This document shows, piece after piece, positions 9,301-17,504 of a DNA stretch of 38,735 bases. How positions within the stretch are numbered: position 1 is the stretch's first letter; every line of letters begins with the position of its first letter. A program made the position numbers and the translations under genes. The notes beneath the pieces were generated by a model, which worked only from the letters and a program-made list of their open reading frames with translations, made no database searches and had not been told where the DNA came from. The DNA comes from Clostridia bacterium (GTDB lineage Bacteria; Bacillota; Clostridia; Christensenellales; Borkfalkiaceae), in assembly GCA_029066845.1 (NCBI GenBank), contig JAIEFR010000021.1, positions 1 to 38,735 of the forward strand. The letters run 5' to 3'.

Positions 9301-11564
9301 ATATGGCAAGCTTAGGGCTTACGACGGACGATTACAGCGTTACTTACAGCCATAACGGTAACCTGACCGAAAAGGGCGATAAAACGAGTACGGCAAAGGT
9401 CACCATAGCCAACTCCAACTACGTGGCGGAGGACGGCGGCGATTATATCGAAGTTCCCAAGAACTGGAAAATTACCGCAAAGTCGTTAGCCTATACGTGG
9501 GACGAGAAGGGACAGACCATTGCGGGACCCGACGGCAGGTCGTTTGAGATTTACGCAATAGTGTTTACGGACGGTAATACGTATACGGACTACTATGAGT
9601 ATTACTTTACCGTTGACGGTGTTGAGGGCGAAATGACGCGCGACGAGCTTGAAGCTTACGTTGCCGAAAACTGGTCTGAAACCGCGCCGGTAAGCGGAAA
9701 GGTTTACGTCAGAATGAAAGCTGACGCGTCCGACGAGTTTGTTATAAATTCGGGTTACCGCAGCTTTACGACGGGCACGCCCAAGACCGCGCTTACCGTT
9801 GCGGTTACGGGCAGCGGCGCGGAGTACGGTCTGGTTGATTTTAAGTTCAGCGTTGTAAGAGGAACTTCGGACGAAAGGGCGCGTACCACGGTTGTAATTT
9901 CCGGCGGCGCGCTTACCGAGGCGAAGAGCTATGACGGCAACGCCCCCGAACTGGTTGCGTTTGTAAACGGTCTGGGCGTGGGCAAATACGTTATTACCGT
10001 CAGTCTGAAAGCGGCTAGCGAAAGCTCCTACGTGCTGACCAAGAGCGTGTTCGACTTTGAAGTTTTAATAAGAAAAGTTATCGTTCCTCAGGTCACGAAG
10101 GATATAACGTATAACGGCGCATATATAAACATTGCCGACTATCTGGACAGCAATTATGACGCGAATATTATGAGTATGCTCAGCGGCTATACCAACAAGA
10201 CCGCGGGTGCATACACCGTGATTTTCAAGCTTCCCGACAGCAATTATATGTGGGTAGAGCCTACGAGTGCGGAGCCTATGAGCAAGCTGTTTGCAAAGGT
10301 GTTGTTTGTGAATGAAATCAGCATTGACAACTCCGAGCTTACCGCAACTTTGGGCTGGACTATCAACAAGATAGTGCTTTCTACGGATAGCTGGAATCTG
10401 AGCGGCAAGGAGGGCGTTAGCCTTAACGCGCTTGCCGATTATCAGAGTATGATAACGGCAAACGGACTTGAAGTTGCGATAGGTTACAGATACTACGACA
10501 CCAACGGCAACCTTATAGAAGAGCCTGTTCTGAAGGGCGGCGATAAGTATATTGTCGAGGCATATCTTGCAGGTGAGGACGCGGTGAACTTCGAGTTTGC
10601 TGACGGCACGGGTGACAAGAGTGTGTCCGCACAGCAGGAATACACCGTGCCCCAGAGTGCGGCGGCTAAGTTCTTCGGTAATGCGGTCGGCTTTGCAAAA
10701 GCCAACTTATTGTGGCTGATAATTGCGGCGGCGGTGTTGTTGTTCCTCATAATACTTATCTGCATAATCGCAAGCGCGAAGAAGAAAAAGCGTAAGCGCG
10801 AGGAGCTTGCCGAACAGCGCAGGCTGGAAGAAAAGGAGGAACGCAAGCGCGAGCAGGAGGAACGCCGCTTAGAGCGCGAGGAGCGTATGGCGCGTATGTC
10901 ACAAATGCAGGCGGCGCCTCAGCCCCAGTATATCCCCCAGCCTATGCCTCAGCCTCAGCCCCAGTACACACCTCAGACGCAGGCACAACCTGCGGCGTCT
11001 GGCGGCGGAACGGTAAGCGAAGCGCAATTCCTGCAGATGCAGGCTGAACTCAAAGCCGAAATTTCGGCGTTGAAGGCAGAGCAGTCGGCAAAGGAAATTG
11101 CCGCGCTGAGAGCGGAGGTCGCTATGCGCGACGACATAAGCGTGTTGCGCAGCGAGGGCAGAGGACAGATGCAGTCGGGTATGAACGTGGAAGCTATGAC
11201 CGAGATTATGACTATGGCACTTAAAAACGTGCTGACGTCTGCAACGCAGCAGGTCATTGCGGGACAGCCCGCACAGCCCGCGCAACTGACGGACGGCAGT
11301 GCAAATGCTTCCGCGGCAACGCAGGTTCCCCCCGACGCGGTTATGACCACCGTGACTACCACCAAGATAGACACGACCAAGAAAGCCGCGCAACCTGCGC
11401 AGACCAACGACCGCACGGCTCCCGCAGGCAGGACGATAGTGCGTAACTTCGTTGCGCCTATGCCCGTGGACGACGGCAGAGTGTTCGACGTGGGCGGCTT
11501 CTATACGCCCGCTGACCCCGTAGCCGATATAGGCTTGACCGAGGATACGGACAAAAACGAATAA
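6346..11564 (+). CDS. Giant phase-variable surface protein, cassette 2 (OFF in this sequence)
   Basis: The ATG at 6346 (MKMLKFTTGG) is followed by eight Gs, and translation stops at the TAA at 6388-6390. One extra G joins it to the frame open to 11564, giving about 1,740 residues. The restored N-terminus has a basic segment, the h-region LLYILTPIFCVALCVGAVF and an AxA-type cleavage site after VTANA. The distal ectodomain differs from cassette 1 and lacks its Cys cluster. Bases ~7480-7790 encode a repeat closely matching cassette 1 (~1180-1490, shared FDADIMTVNE and ATYTVKFKLTDKNY). The membrane-proximal domain (SGKEG, LKGGDKYIVEAYL), the TM helix (~10708-10780) and the ~260-residue tail are conserved: an ER/K-rich helix, a Pro/Gln linker, a coiled coil, TTTKIDTTKK and VFDVGGFYTPADP. 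This is a paralogue of cassette 1. Its biochemical function is unknown. Confidence 0.85.
6370..6377 (+). repeat. G8 homopolymer, putative phase-variation tract of cassette 2
   Basis: Eight Gs follow ACT ACT at codons 7-8. The tract begins 69 bp after the start of the -10, the same offset as in the other cassettes. Nine Gs would restore the reading frame. Confidence 0.82.
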
Positions 11565-11578
11565 TACGAATAAGCAAT

Positions 11579-11612
11579 ATAAAGCCGCGCGGCAGTCAGC
11601 CGCGCGGCTTTT
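11579..11612 (+). terminator. Rho-independent terminator of cassette 2
   Basis: AAAGCCGCGCGGC, a 5-nt loop, and GCCGCGCGGC followed by TTTT. The stem is nearly the same as the terminator of cassette 1, so the terminator appears to be part of the duplicated unit. Confidence 0.88.
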
Positions 11613-11671
11613 AATAATAATTAAATTTTTGATATACATAAAAGAGCGGCGGTTGATTAAAACTATCGTTG

Positions 11672-12679
11672 ATGAACGGTAAACTTTTACGCGGGCATAC
11701 TGTGTTTTTCAACAATGCGCCGCGAATCATTTCAACCTCGTCCGTGGCAGGTCCCAAGGAGTGCGCGGGCATTATAGGAGAGTACGTAGAAACCGCGCTT
11801 TCCGACGATATGTACGGCGAAAGCACGTTTGAAAAGGCGGAGTGCAAAATGCTTTCCAACGTTATCGACGGCGCGATTAAGAACGGCGGCTTCAAGCGCG
11901 AGGAAATAGACGTGCTGTTTTCGGGCGACCTTCTGAATCAGATTATTTCGGCAAGCTTTGCCGCGCGCGATTTCGACATTCCCTTTCTCGGCGTGTACTC
12001 GGCTTGCTCGACTATGAGCGAGAGTATGCTTCTGGCTTCGTCGATGGTAAACGCGGGCTACTGTCACCGCGCCGTTGCGGCAACGGGCAGTCACTTTGCC
12101 TCGGCGGAAAGGCAGTACCGCTATCCTTTGGAGCAGGGTACGACCAGACCTCCCCAGGCGCAGTGGACGGTTACGGGCGCGGGTGCGTGCCTCATTTCGG
12201 ACAACGGCGAGGGTGTGAAAATCGTCAACGGTACGATGGGCAAGGTGGTGGACTTCGGCGTGACCGACGTCAACAATATGGGCGCGGCAATGGCGCCCGC
12301 GTGTGCGGATACGCTTATCCGTCACTTCCGCGATACCGAAACTTCGCCCGAAGATTACGACCTGATTCTGTCGGGTGACCTCGGCGCGCTGGGCTCGCGT
12401 ATTTTAAAGGATCTGACCTGGGAGAAGGGGTTCGATATTTCCGAAAAACACGTCGATTGCGGCGAGATTATTTACAAGGTTATCGAGGACGAATTTCAAG
12501 GCGGCAGCGGTGCCGGTTGCAGCGCCGTGGTGCTCAATTCCTATATCCTTACAAAGATGAAGCTGGGGCAGTACAAGCGCGTGCTTTTCGCCGCGACGGG
12601 TGCGTTGCTTTCCACCGTATCGTCGGGGCAGGGGGAATCCATTCCTTGCATATCGCACGCGGTGCAGCTGGAAGTGTAA
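11672..12679 (+). CDS. spoVAD: Stage V sporulation protein AD
   Basis: This 335-residue thiolase-fold protein matches SpoVAD, part of the SpoVA complex that moves Ca-dipicolinic acid across the spore inner membrane. SpoVAD binds dipicolinate in known systems. Recognisable segments are VAGPKECAGIIGEYV, LGVYSACSTMSESML, TGSHFASAERQYRYPLE, TGAGACLIS and DYDLILSGDLGALGS. The length is close to family norms (about 338). The ATG at 11672 is preferred over the adjacent TTG at 11669; no strong Shine-Dalgarno is visible. spoVAE follows 24 nt later. The expected partner spoVAC is not directly upstream, where cassette 2 and its terminator lie. Forespore-specific (sigma-G) expression is expected from the family, but I could not identify a convincing sigma-G promoter. 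Confidence 0.92.
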   Translation: MNGKLLRGHTVFFNNAPRIISTSSVAGPKECAGIIGEYVETALSDDMYGESTFEKAECKMLSNVIDGAIKNGGFKREEIDVLFSGDLLNQIISASFAARDFDIPFLGVYSACSTMSESMLLASSMVNAGYCHRAVAATGSHFASAERQYRYPLEQGTTRPPQAQWTVTGAGACLISDNGEGVKIVNGTMGKVVDFGVTDVNNMGAAMAPACADTLIRHFRDTETSPEDYDLILSGDLGALGSRILKDLTWEKGFDISEKHVDCGEIIYKVIEDEFQGGSGAGCSAVVLNSYILTKMKLGQYKRVLFAATGALLSTVSSGQGESIPCISHAVQLEV

Positions 12680-12703
12680 AAGGCATATTACGGGGGCAAT
12701 TTT

Positions 12704-13087
12704 ATGGCAATGGAAGTTTTAGATATATTTTTAGCCTTTATCAAGGCGTTTGCGGTGGGCGGTGCTATATGCGTTATCGCGCAGATAGTTATAAATTTCA
12801 CCGACCTTACGGCGGGTAAAATACTCGTATACTTTATGCTTGCGGGCGTCGTGCTTACGGCGATAGGAGTGTATCAGCCGCTTGTCGATTTTGCTGGCGC
12901 TGGCGCAACGGTGCCCATTTCGGGCTTCGGCTATCTTCTGGCAAACGGCGCAATCAAGGGCGCGGAAAAAGGGTTTTTCTATGCGGTAACGGGCAGCCTT
13001 GCGGCGGCCAGCGCGGGCATAACTGCCGCCGTTGTGTTTTCATTTATAATGGCTCTTATCTTTAAAGCAAAAACCAAAAAGAATTAA
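12704..13087 (+). CDS. spoVAE: Stage V sporulation protein AE
   Basis: This small hydrophobic protein of 127 residues has about four membrane segments and the SpoVAE/SpoVAC-like pattern: FGVGG-type AFAVGGAICVIAQIVI, GYQP-like GVYQPLVDFAGAGA and PISGFGYLLANGAIKGA. It forms part of the SpoVA dipicolinate channel in the spore inner membrane. The ATG at 12704 has a G-rich GGGGG segment about 8 nt upstream. It is co-directional with spoVAD and ends just before a strong terminator, so the pair forms a two-gene unit. Confidence 0.9.
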   Translation: MAMEVLDIFLAFIKAFAVGGAICVIAQIVINFTDLTAGKILVYFMLAGVVLTAIGVYQPLVDFAGAGATVPISGFGYLLANGAIKGAEKGFFYAVTGSLAAASAGITAAVVFSFIMALIFKAKTKKN

Positions 13088-13095
13088 AACGAAAT

Positions 13096-13122
13096 GCCGC
13101 CGCGGCAAACTGCCGCGGCGGC
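13096..13122. terminator. Rho-independent terminator between spoVAE and fruK
   Basis: GCCGCCGCGGCA, loop AAC, TGCCGCGGCGGC, followed by a T-rich stretch. It lies between convergent genes and could serve both strands. Confidence 0.85.
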
Positions 13123-13138
13123 TTCAATTTTTATTTTA

Positions 13139-14056
13139 TTAAAGCATCAGGCTTTCGACGTAATCGATCTGTTCCTTGGTGGGAATGTCGGCTGTAAAGG
13201 CGCACGCGCTTCCCGCGGCGGTTGCAAAGTTTAGCGATTTGAAGTAGTTGCCCGTGCGCAGATATTCGTGCACGAAGCCTGCAATCATACAGTCGCCCGC
13301 GCCCACGGAATTTACAAGTTGACCCTTGGCCGCCCTGACGTACAGCGCCTGCTGCGTTTCGGTCACCATAACCGCGCCGCTCGACCCCAGCGAAACTATG
13401 ACGTTTCTTGCGCCCTGTTTTTGCAGCTTGCGCGCGTGCTCAGCAACGACCTTAGTATCGAAAGTGGTGGTGGCGGGCAGCCCGAAAATTTCGCACAGCT
13501 CGTAGTAGTTGGGCTTGATTAAAAAGGGCTTGTATCTGAGCGTGTTGGTCAGAAGTTTTCCGCACGCGTCCACTACGAAATTTACGCCGTTTATCTTTTT
13601 CAGTTCGCTTATGATATCTGCGTAAACGTCGTTGCCCAGATATGCGGGAGCGTTTCCGCAGATGAGGACGAAGTCGCCTTCCTTAAGCTTTTCTTTCAGC
13701 CGCGCCGTCAGCTTTTCTACGTCCGCCGCGGTGATGAGCGCGCCCGCGCCGTTTATATCCGTTTCCGCCGTCGATTTGATTTTTACGTTAATTCTGCTCC
13801 GTCCGTCAACCTCTATAAAGTCGTGCGTGATACCCGTCTTTTCAATCTCGTGCAAAATCTCCTGACCGGTAAAGCCCGCGATAAAGCCGAGCGCAACAGA
13901 CTCGTCGCCCAGCTTTTTCAGTTCGAGCGAGATGTTCACACCCTTGCCGCCGACGGTAAGCCTTTCGGAAGCCGTGCGGTTGACCGAGCCCGACTTTAAA
14001 TTATTAACTTTTAGATAATAATCCAGAGAAGGATTAAACGTTACGGTGTAAATCAT
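13139..14056 (-). CDS. fruK: 1-phosphofructokinase (PfkB family)
   Basis: This 305-residue PfkB-family sugar kinase phosphorylates fructose 1-phosphate to fructose 1,6-bisphosphate. It starts MIYTVTFNPSLDYYLKV, has the N-terminal glycine motif GGKGVNISLELKKLG and the catalytic C-terminal motif NSVGAGDCMIAGF with the Asp base. IKPNYYEL is also typical of the FruK/LacC group. The ATG at 14056 is chosen over an upstream in-frame ATG at 14095, because the family begins exactly at MIYTVT. No PTS transporter or regulator (fruA, fruR) lies beside it, so a tagatose-6-phosphate kinase-like specificity cannot be excluded. It is divergent from bioY with closely packed, back-to-back promoters. Confidence 0.87.
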   Translation of the reverse strand: MIYTVTFNPSLDYYLKVNNLKSGSVNRTASERLTVGGKGVNISLELKKLGDESVALGFIAGFTGQEILHEIEKTGITHDFIEVDGRSRINVKIKSTAETDINGAGALITAADVEKLTARLKEKLKEGDFVLICGNAPAYLGNDVYADIISELKKINGVNFVVDACGKLLTNTLRYKPFLIKPNYYELCEIFGLPATTTFDTKVVAEHARKLQKQGARNVIVSLGSSGAVMVTETQQALYVRAAKGQLVNSVGAGDCMIAGFVHEYLRTGNYFKSLNFATAAGSACAFTADIPTKEQIDYVESLML

Positions 14057-14066
14057 TGCCGTATAC

Positions 14067-14095
14067 ACTTTATAACTTTTGTCGCGTTTTGTCAA
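14067..14095 (-). promoter_or_regulatory. Putative promoter of fruK
   Basis: On the minus strand TTGACA (14095-14090), a 17-bp spacer and TAAAGT (14072-14067) end 10 nt before the ATG. TATAAA at 14074-14069 with a 15-bp spacer is an alternative. There is little or no leader and no Shine-Dalgarno. Confidence 0.55.
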
Positions 14096-14105
14096 TTCAA
14101 TTTAT

Positions 14106-14134
14106 TTGACATTTGCAGCCCGAAAATTTAAAAT
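14106..14134 (+). promoter_or_regulatory. Promoter of bioY, apparently leaderless
   Basis: TTGACA (14106-14111), a 17-bp spacer and TAAAAT (14129-14134) leave only 8 nt before the ATG at 14143. No Shine-Dalgarno lies between. No BirA-type palindrome is visible. Confidence 0.72.
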
Positions 14135-14142
14135 ACCGCTAT

Positions 14143-14724
14143 ATGAATAAATACTCGACAAAACTTATGGCGGTGGACCTTGCGGAGTGCGCGATTTTCG
14201 TTGCTCTAATGATAGTTGGCGCCTACATAAAAATTCCTTTTCCGTTTATGCCGCTCACATTCCAGACGGTGTTCGCCGTTCTTGCGGGCTTGCTGTTAGG
14301 GTGGAAGAAGGGCATTATCGCAATGACGGTTTACGCGCTCGTCGGACTTATCGGCTTGCCCGTATTCACAAGCGGCGGCGGTTTTTCCTACGTTTTAATG
14401 CCTTCGTTCGGCTATATTCTCGGGTTTATCGCCTCGGCGGGCGTTGCGGGAATAGCTTATTCCAGACAGAAAAAGCTTTGGCAGATTATTCTTTTAGCCC
14501 TTGCGGCGTTCCTTGCCGACTACGCTTTCGGCATTGCGTATTTCATTTTAATCTGGCAGCTGAACGGCAACGCGGGACTGTGGGGCGCGGTCGTTTCCTA
14601 CAACGTCGTATATATGCCCAAGGACGCGGTTTTAACTTTGCTTTCGGCGTTTCTTGCTTACGCGGTCATTCCCGTAATAAGAAAGATGCACCGCAGGACG
14701 GGTGTTAAAACCGAAAAGGGATAA
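14143..14724 (+). CDS. bioY: BioY biotin transporter, ECF S component
   Basis: This 193-residue integral membrane protein with about six TM helices is the substrate-binding subunit of an energy-coupling-factor biotin importer. Family features include IPFPFMPLTFQTVFAVLAG, the glycine-rich YALVGLIGLPVF, GGGFSYVLMPSFGYILGF and ADYAFGIAYF. It works with the shared EcfA/A'/T module, which is not in this window. I chose the ATG at 14143 because an upstream TTG (14113) lies inside the promoter. No biotin synthesis genes are adjacent. Confidence 0.93.
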   Translation: MNKYSTKLMAVDLAECAIFVALMIVGAYIKIPFPFMPLTFQTVFAVLAGLLLGWKKGIIAMTVYALVGLIGLPVFTSGGGFSYVLMPSFGYILGFIASAGVAGIAYSRQKKLWQIILLALAAFLADYAFGIAYFILIWQLNGNAGLWGAVVSYNVVYMPKDAVLTLLSAFLAYAVIPVIRKMHRRTGVKTEKG

Positions 14725-14746
14725 AAGGCAATCTGTTGCCAAACTA

Positions 14747-14775
14747 TTGCCAAACGCCCCGTTTCGTGGTAGAAT
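14747..14775 (+). promoter_or_regulatory. Promoter of alr and the following genes
   Basis: TTGCCA (14747-14752), a 17-bp spacer and TAGAAT (14770-14775) predict an mRNA leader of about 45 nt before the alr ATG. Confidence 0.65.
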
Positions 14776-14826
14776 AGTTTAAATAGGGGTTAACCTTTTT
14801 CTGACTTCGAAGCGTATTTATGTGGT

Positions 14827-15801
14827 ATGCAAAAAACGCTTTCAATAGTCAATCTTTCGGCAATACGCGCAAACGCGCTTTTCGTCCGCTCGCTGATAGG
14901 CAACCGCTTTTTCTGGGCGGTGGTCAAGGCGGACGCCTACGGACACGGCGCGGTAGAGGTCGCGCGCGCGACGGAGGACGTCGTGGACGGGTTCTGCGTG
15001 GCTCTCGTGGAGGAGGGCGCGGAGCTCAGAATTTGCGGCATAACCAAACCCGTGTTGGTGCTTGCGCCGCCGCTCGATGCGGAGGACGCCGCAAAAATCA
15101 GATATTATAATTTAACGCCTACGGTGACAGACCTGCGCAGTGCAAAGCTGGTTGACGGAGGCAAATGCCATATAGCTCTGAATACGGGTATGAACCGTTA
15201 CGGCTGTTTCGGTAAGGAGCTCGAAAGCGTGCTTTCCGCCCTGCCGCCCGAGAGCGTGGAGGGGGTATATTCCCACCTGTACGCGGTTGAAAACGTCGGG
15301 GAAAGTCAGAAGCAGCTCTATTCGTTCGACGCCGCCGTGGGAACGGTTAAGGCTTATGTGCCCGACGTGCAGGTACACATTGCGGCAAGCGGAGGAATAC
15401 TGCGCGGCGGCAAATATCTGTACGACGGCGTGCGTTGCGGTCTTATGCTGTACGGCTACGCGCCCAAGGGATTCAAGGTCACGGAGCTGACCCCTGCGCT
15501 CAAAGTATACGCGCGGCTTGCGCGCGAAACCCTGCCCACGGGCAACGGAGTGGGTTATAACGTTGCGGACAGAAAGTACGACAAGCTGTACACCTACCGC
15601 CTTGGCTACGCGGACGGATTCCGCCGCACCGTGCCGCTCGGCGAAAAAACGCTGTGTATGGACGCGTTTATTTCCAGGGACGGCAGAGCGCTTATGCCCG
15701 TGTTTACGGACGCCGACGAGTACGCCAAACGCTGCGGAACTATTTCCTACGAAGTGTTGTGCTCGGTCACGCACCGAAGCCAGAGGGTGTACATCACGTA
15801 A
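14827..15801 (+). CDS. alr: Alanine racemase
   Basis: This PLP-dependent racemase makes D-alanine for peptidoglycan. The PLP lysine is in VVKADAYGHGAVEVA near residue 34. The barrel motifs HIALNTGMNRYG, GVYSHLYAVEN, HIAASGG and VRCGLMLYGYAP follow. The second-domain catalytic Tyr region is NGVGYNVADRKYDKL / RLGYADGFRR, and the end, EVLCSVTHRSQRVYI, is typical. At 324 residues it is roughly 40-60 shorter than common Alr enzymes, mainly through a compact C-terminal domain. There is no clear Shine-Dalgarno. The next gene starts 5 nt after the stop, suggesting co-transcription. Confidence 0.92.
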   Translation: MQKTLSIVNLSAIRANALFVRSLIGNRFFWAVVKADAYGHGAVEVARATEDVVDGFCVALVEEGAELRICGITKPVLVLAPPLDAEDAAKIRYYNLTPTVTDLRSAKLVDGGKCHIALNTGMNRYGCFGKELESVLSALPPESVEGVYSHLYAVENVGESQKQLYSFDAAVGTVKAYVPDVQVHIAASGGILRGGKYLYDGVRCGLMLYGYAPKGFKVTELTPALKVYARLARETLPTGNGVGYNVADRKYDKLYTYRLGYADGFRRTVPLGEKTLCMDAFISRDGRALMPVFTDADEYAKRCGTISYEVLCSVTHRSQRVYIT

Positions 15802-15806
15802 AATTT

Positions 15807-16352
15807 ATGAAGGACCAACTTCGGCACAAATATAAAATCAAACGCAAATATTTTCAGCACTCCGCAAGGGAGGTTGCCGACGGCGCGATAGCTGACGCGA
15901 TTTTACAGGAGTTTGCGGATAAGAGCAGCTTTCTGGTATATTACAGCTACGGCTCGGAGGCGGATACGCACGCGCTCATCGCACGGCTTATTGCGGAGGG
16001 CAAAAGCGTCTATCTGCCGCGCGTTGAGGGCGAAAATATTGTGCCCGTAAAATATTCGGGAAACGAGGAGGAGCTTGAAAAGAGCGCACTCGGAATTTCC
16101 GAACCTAAGGGACAAGCCTACGACGGTGAGATTGACGTTTGCATAACGCCGCTGCTCGCCGTCAATTCGAGGGGCTATCGCTTAGGGTACGGCGGCGGAT
16201 ACTACGACAGATATTTTGCGGACGGCAAAAAAATAATCAAAGCCGGCATAGGCTACGGCTTACAGTATACGGACGAATTTGAAGAGGAGGAAAACGATAT
16301 TCCTCTGGATATATTCGTTTCGGAAAGGGGGATAATTACTTTTGGAAGATGA
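15807..16352 (+). CDS. 5-formyltetrahydrofolate cyclo-ligase
   Basis: This 181-residue ATP-dependent enzyme converts 5-formyl-THF to 5,10-methenyl-THF (YgfA/YqgN family). The diagnostic loop near the C-terminus is PLLAVNSRGYRLGYGGGYYDR. The substrate-side segment VYLPRVEGENIVPVKYS also fits. I chose the ATG at 15807, which comes 5 nt after the alr stop; the open frame upstream overlaps alr and is not family-like. The 3' end overlaps the next gene by 11 nt. Confidence 0.92.
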   Translation: MKDQLRHKYKIKRKYFQHSAREVADGAIADAILQEFADKSSFLVYYSYGSEADTHALIARLIAEGKSVYLPRVEGENIVPVKYSGNEEELEKSALGISEPKGQAYDGEIDVCITPLLAVNSRGYRLGYGGGYYDRYFADGKKIIKAGIGYGLQYTDEFEEEENDIPLDIFVSERGIITFGR

Positions 16353-16962
16353 AATAAAGCCCGAACAGCCGGCAGTTGATTCGAAGAGGAAAGTGCTGCT
16401 GGAAATAAAGGATATTCTTACGGGACTGGCATTTCCGTTCATACTTATGCTGGTCATAAGCGCAACCATAATCGTGTACGCAAGCTATGCGGACGATATG
16501 GCGGTAAGCTTAATCGCGCTCATAGGCGGCGAAATTATGATTGCGGCATCGCTGATAATTTTCGGCAGGGCAAACGGCTCGGCGGCTTACAACAAGACTT
16601 TGCTCAACGCGCAGAAGCGGGAGCTGGGCTCCACCGACGAGAGGGTTGTCTGCCATACGGGCGAGTACGAAATCTGGAAGGGCGCGTTGATAGGGTTTAT
16701 ACTCTGCGTACCGTTCATATTATTTCAGATTATCGAGCTGTGCGTGCACAACGTTGTGACAAGCTTCTGCCTGCAGTATATGTGCGGCTGGGCGTATTTC
16801 CCCTTTTCGTATCTCGGTACAGACTATCAGGCTCTCGGCTTTGTAATGATTATTCTGCCCGTGGGCGCGCATACGCTGGGCTATCACCTCGGCAAGCTTA
16901 AAAGACTTAAAGCCAAGGAGTACGAGGAAACAAACGCAAAGAACAAGAGGCGCAGAAAGTGA
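16342..16962 (+). CDS. Uncharacterised membrane protein with 4-5 TM helices
   Basis: This 206-residue protein is not recognised. It has a soluble acidic N-terminus (EDEIKPEQPAVDSKRK), then hydrophobic helices around residues 29-50, 55-77, 114-135 and 165-186, with a further partly hydrophobic stretch at 140-160. The C-terminus is very basic (NAKNKRRRK) and probably cytoplasmic. It starts at a TTG preceded by an AAAGGGG Shine-Dalgarno. It overlaps the cyclo-ligase by 11 nt and rsmD by 4 nt (GTGA), so it belongs to this tightly coupled operon. Confidence 0.8.
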   Translation: MEDEIKPEQPAVDSKRKVLLEIKDILTGLAFPFILMLVISATIIVYASYADDMAVSLIALIGGEIMIAASLIIFGRANGSAAYNKTLLNAQKRELGSTDERVVCHTGEYEIWKGALIGFILCVPFILFQIIELCVHNVVTSFCLQYMCGWAYFPFSYLGTDYQALGFVMIILPVGAHTLGYHLGKLKRLKAKEYEETNAKNKRRRK

Positions 16963-17495
16963 GAATTATCGGCGGAAAGCACAGGGGCAGAAAGCTTGCG
17001 GAATTCCCCGGCGACGATATACGCCCGACCTCGGACAGAGTGAAGGAGAGCCTTTTCAACATACTCTCCGCCAAGGTTGCGGGAGCGTCCGTTTTGGACT
17101 TGTTCTGCGGCAGCGGCAGTCTGGGGCTGGAATGTATTTCGCGCGGCGCGTCTTCGGTGCACTTCAACGATATATCGAAGGACAGTCTTGCGGTGCTCAA
17201 AAAAAATCTTGCGTGCGTTAAGGAAGAGGGCGCGGCAACGGTGACCAATAGCGACTATCTTGCGTGCCTCAACCGGACCGTCTTTAAATACGATTTGATT
17301 TTTATAGACCCTCCGTACAGGTTCGAATACGGCGCGCCCGCCTTGGAAGTTATCGCAAAGCGCAATCTGCTGAGCGACGGCGGCGTGGCTGTATACGAGC
17401 GCGACCGCGCGTTTGCGGGGCATATAGAGGGGTTGGAGCTTTACGACGAGCGCAAGTACGGCAAGACGTACCTTTCGTTTTTTAAAAAGATTTAA
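16959..17495 (+). CDS. rsmD: 16S rRNA (guanine(966)-N2)-methyltransferase
   Basis: This 178-residue Rossmann-fold SAM methyltransferase modifies G966 of 16S rRNA. It starts MRIIGGKHRGRKL. The RPTSDRVKESLFNIL segment, motif I VLDLFCGSGSLGLECISRGA and the catalytic DPPY at ~120 (FIDPPYRF) define RsmD/YlbH. The start is GTG, overlapping the previous stop (GTGA). coaD follows after 9 nt, as in Bacillus and most Bacillota. Confidence 0.95.
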   Translation: MRIIGGKHRGRKLAEFPGDDIRPTSDRVKESLFNILSAKVAGASVLDLFCGSGSLGLECISRGASSVHFNDISKDSLAVLKKNLACVKEEGAATVTNSDYLACLNRTVFKYDLIFIDPPYRFEYGAPALEVIAKRNLLSDGGVAVYERDRAFAGHIEGLELYDERKYGKTYLSFFKKI

Positions 17496-17504
17496 GGAGC
17501 ATAT

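Noticed and set aside
11613-11671. Sigma-G promoter for spoVAD
   Set aside because: CATAAAA near 11638 resembles a -10, but no acceptable -35 at the right spacing was found.
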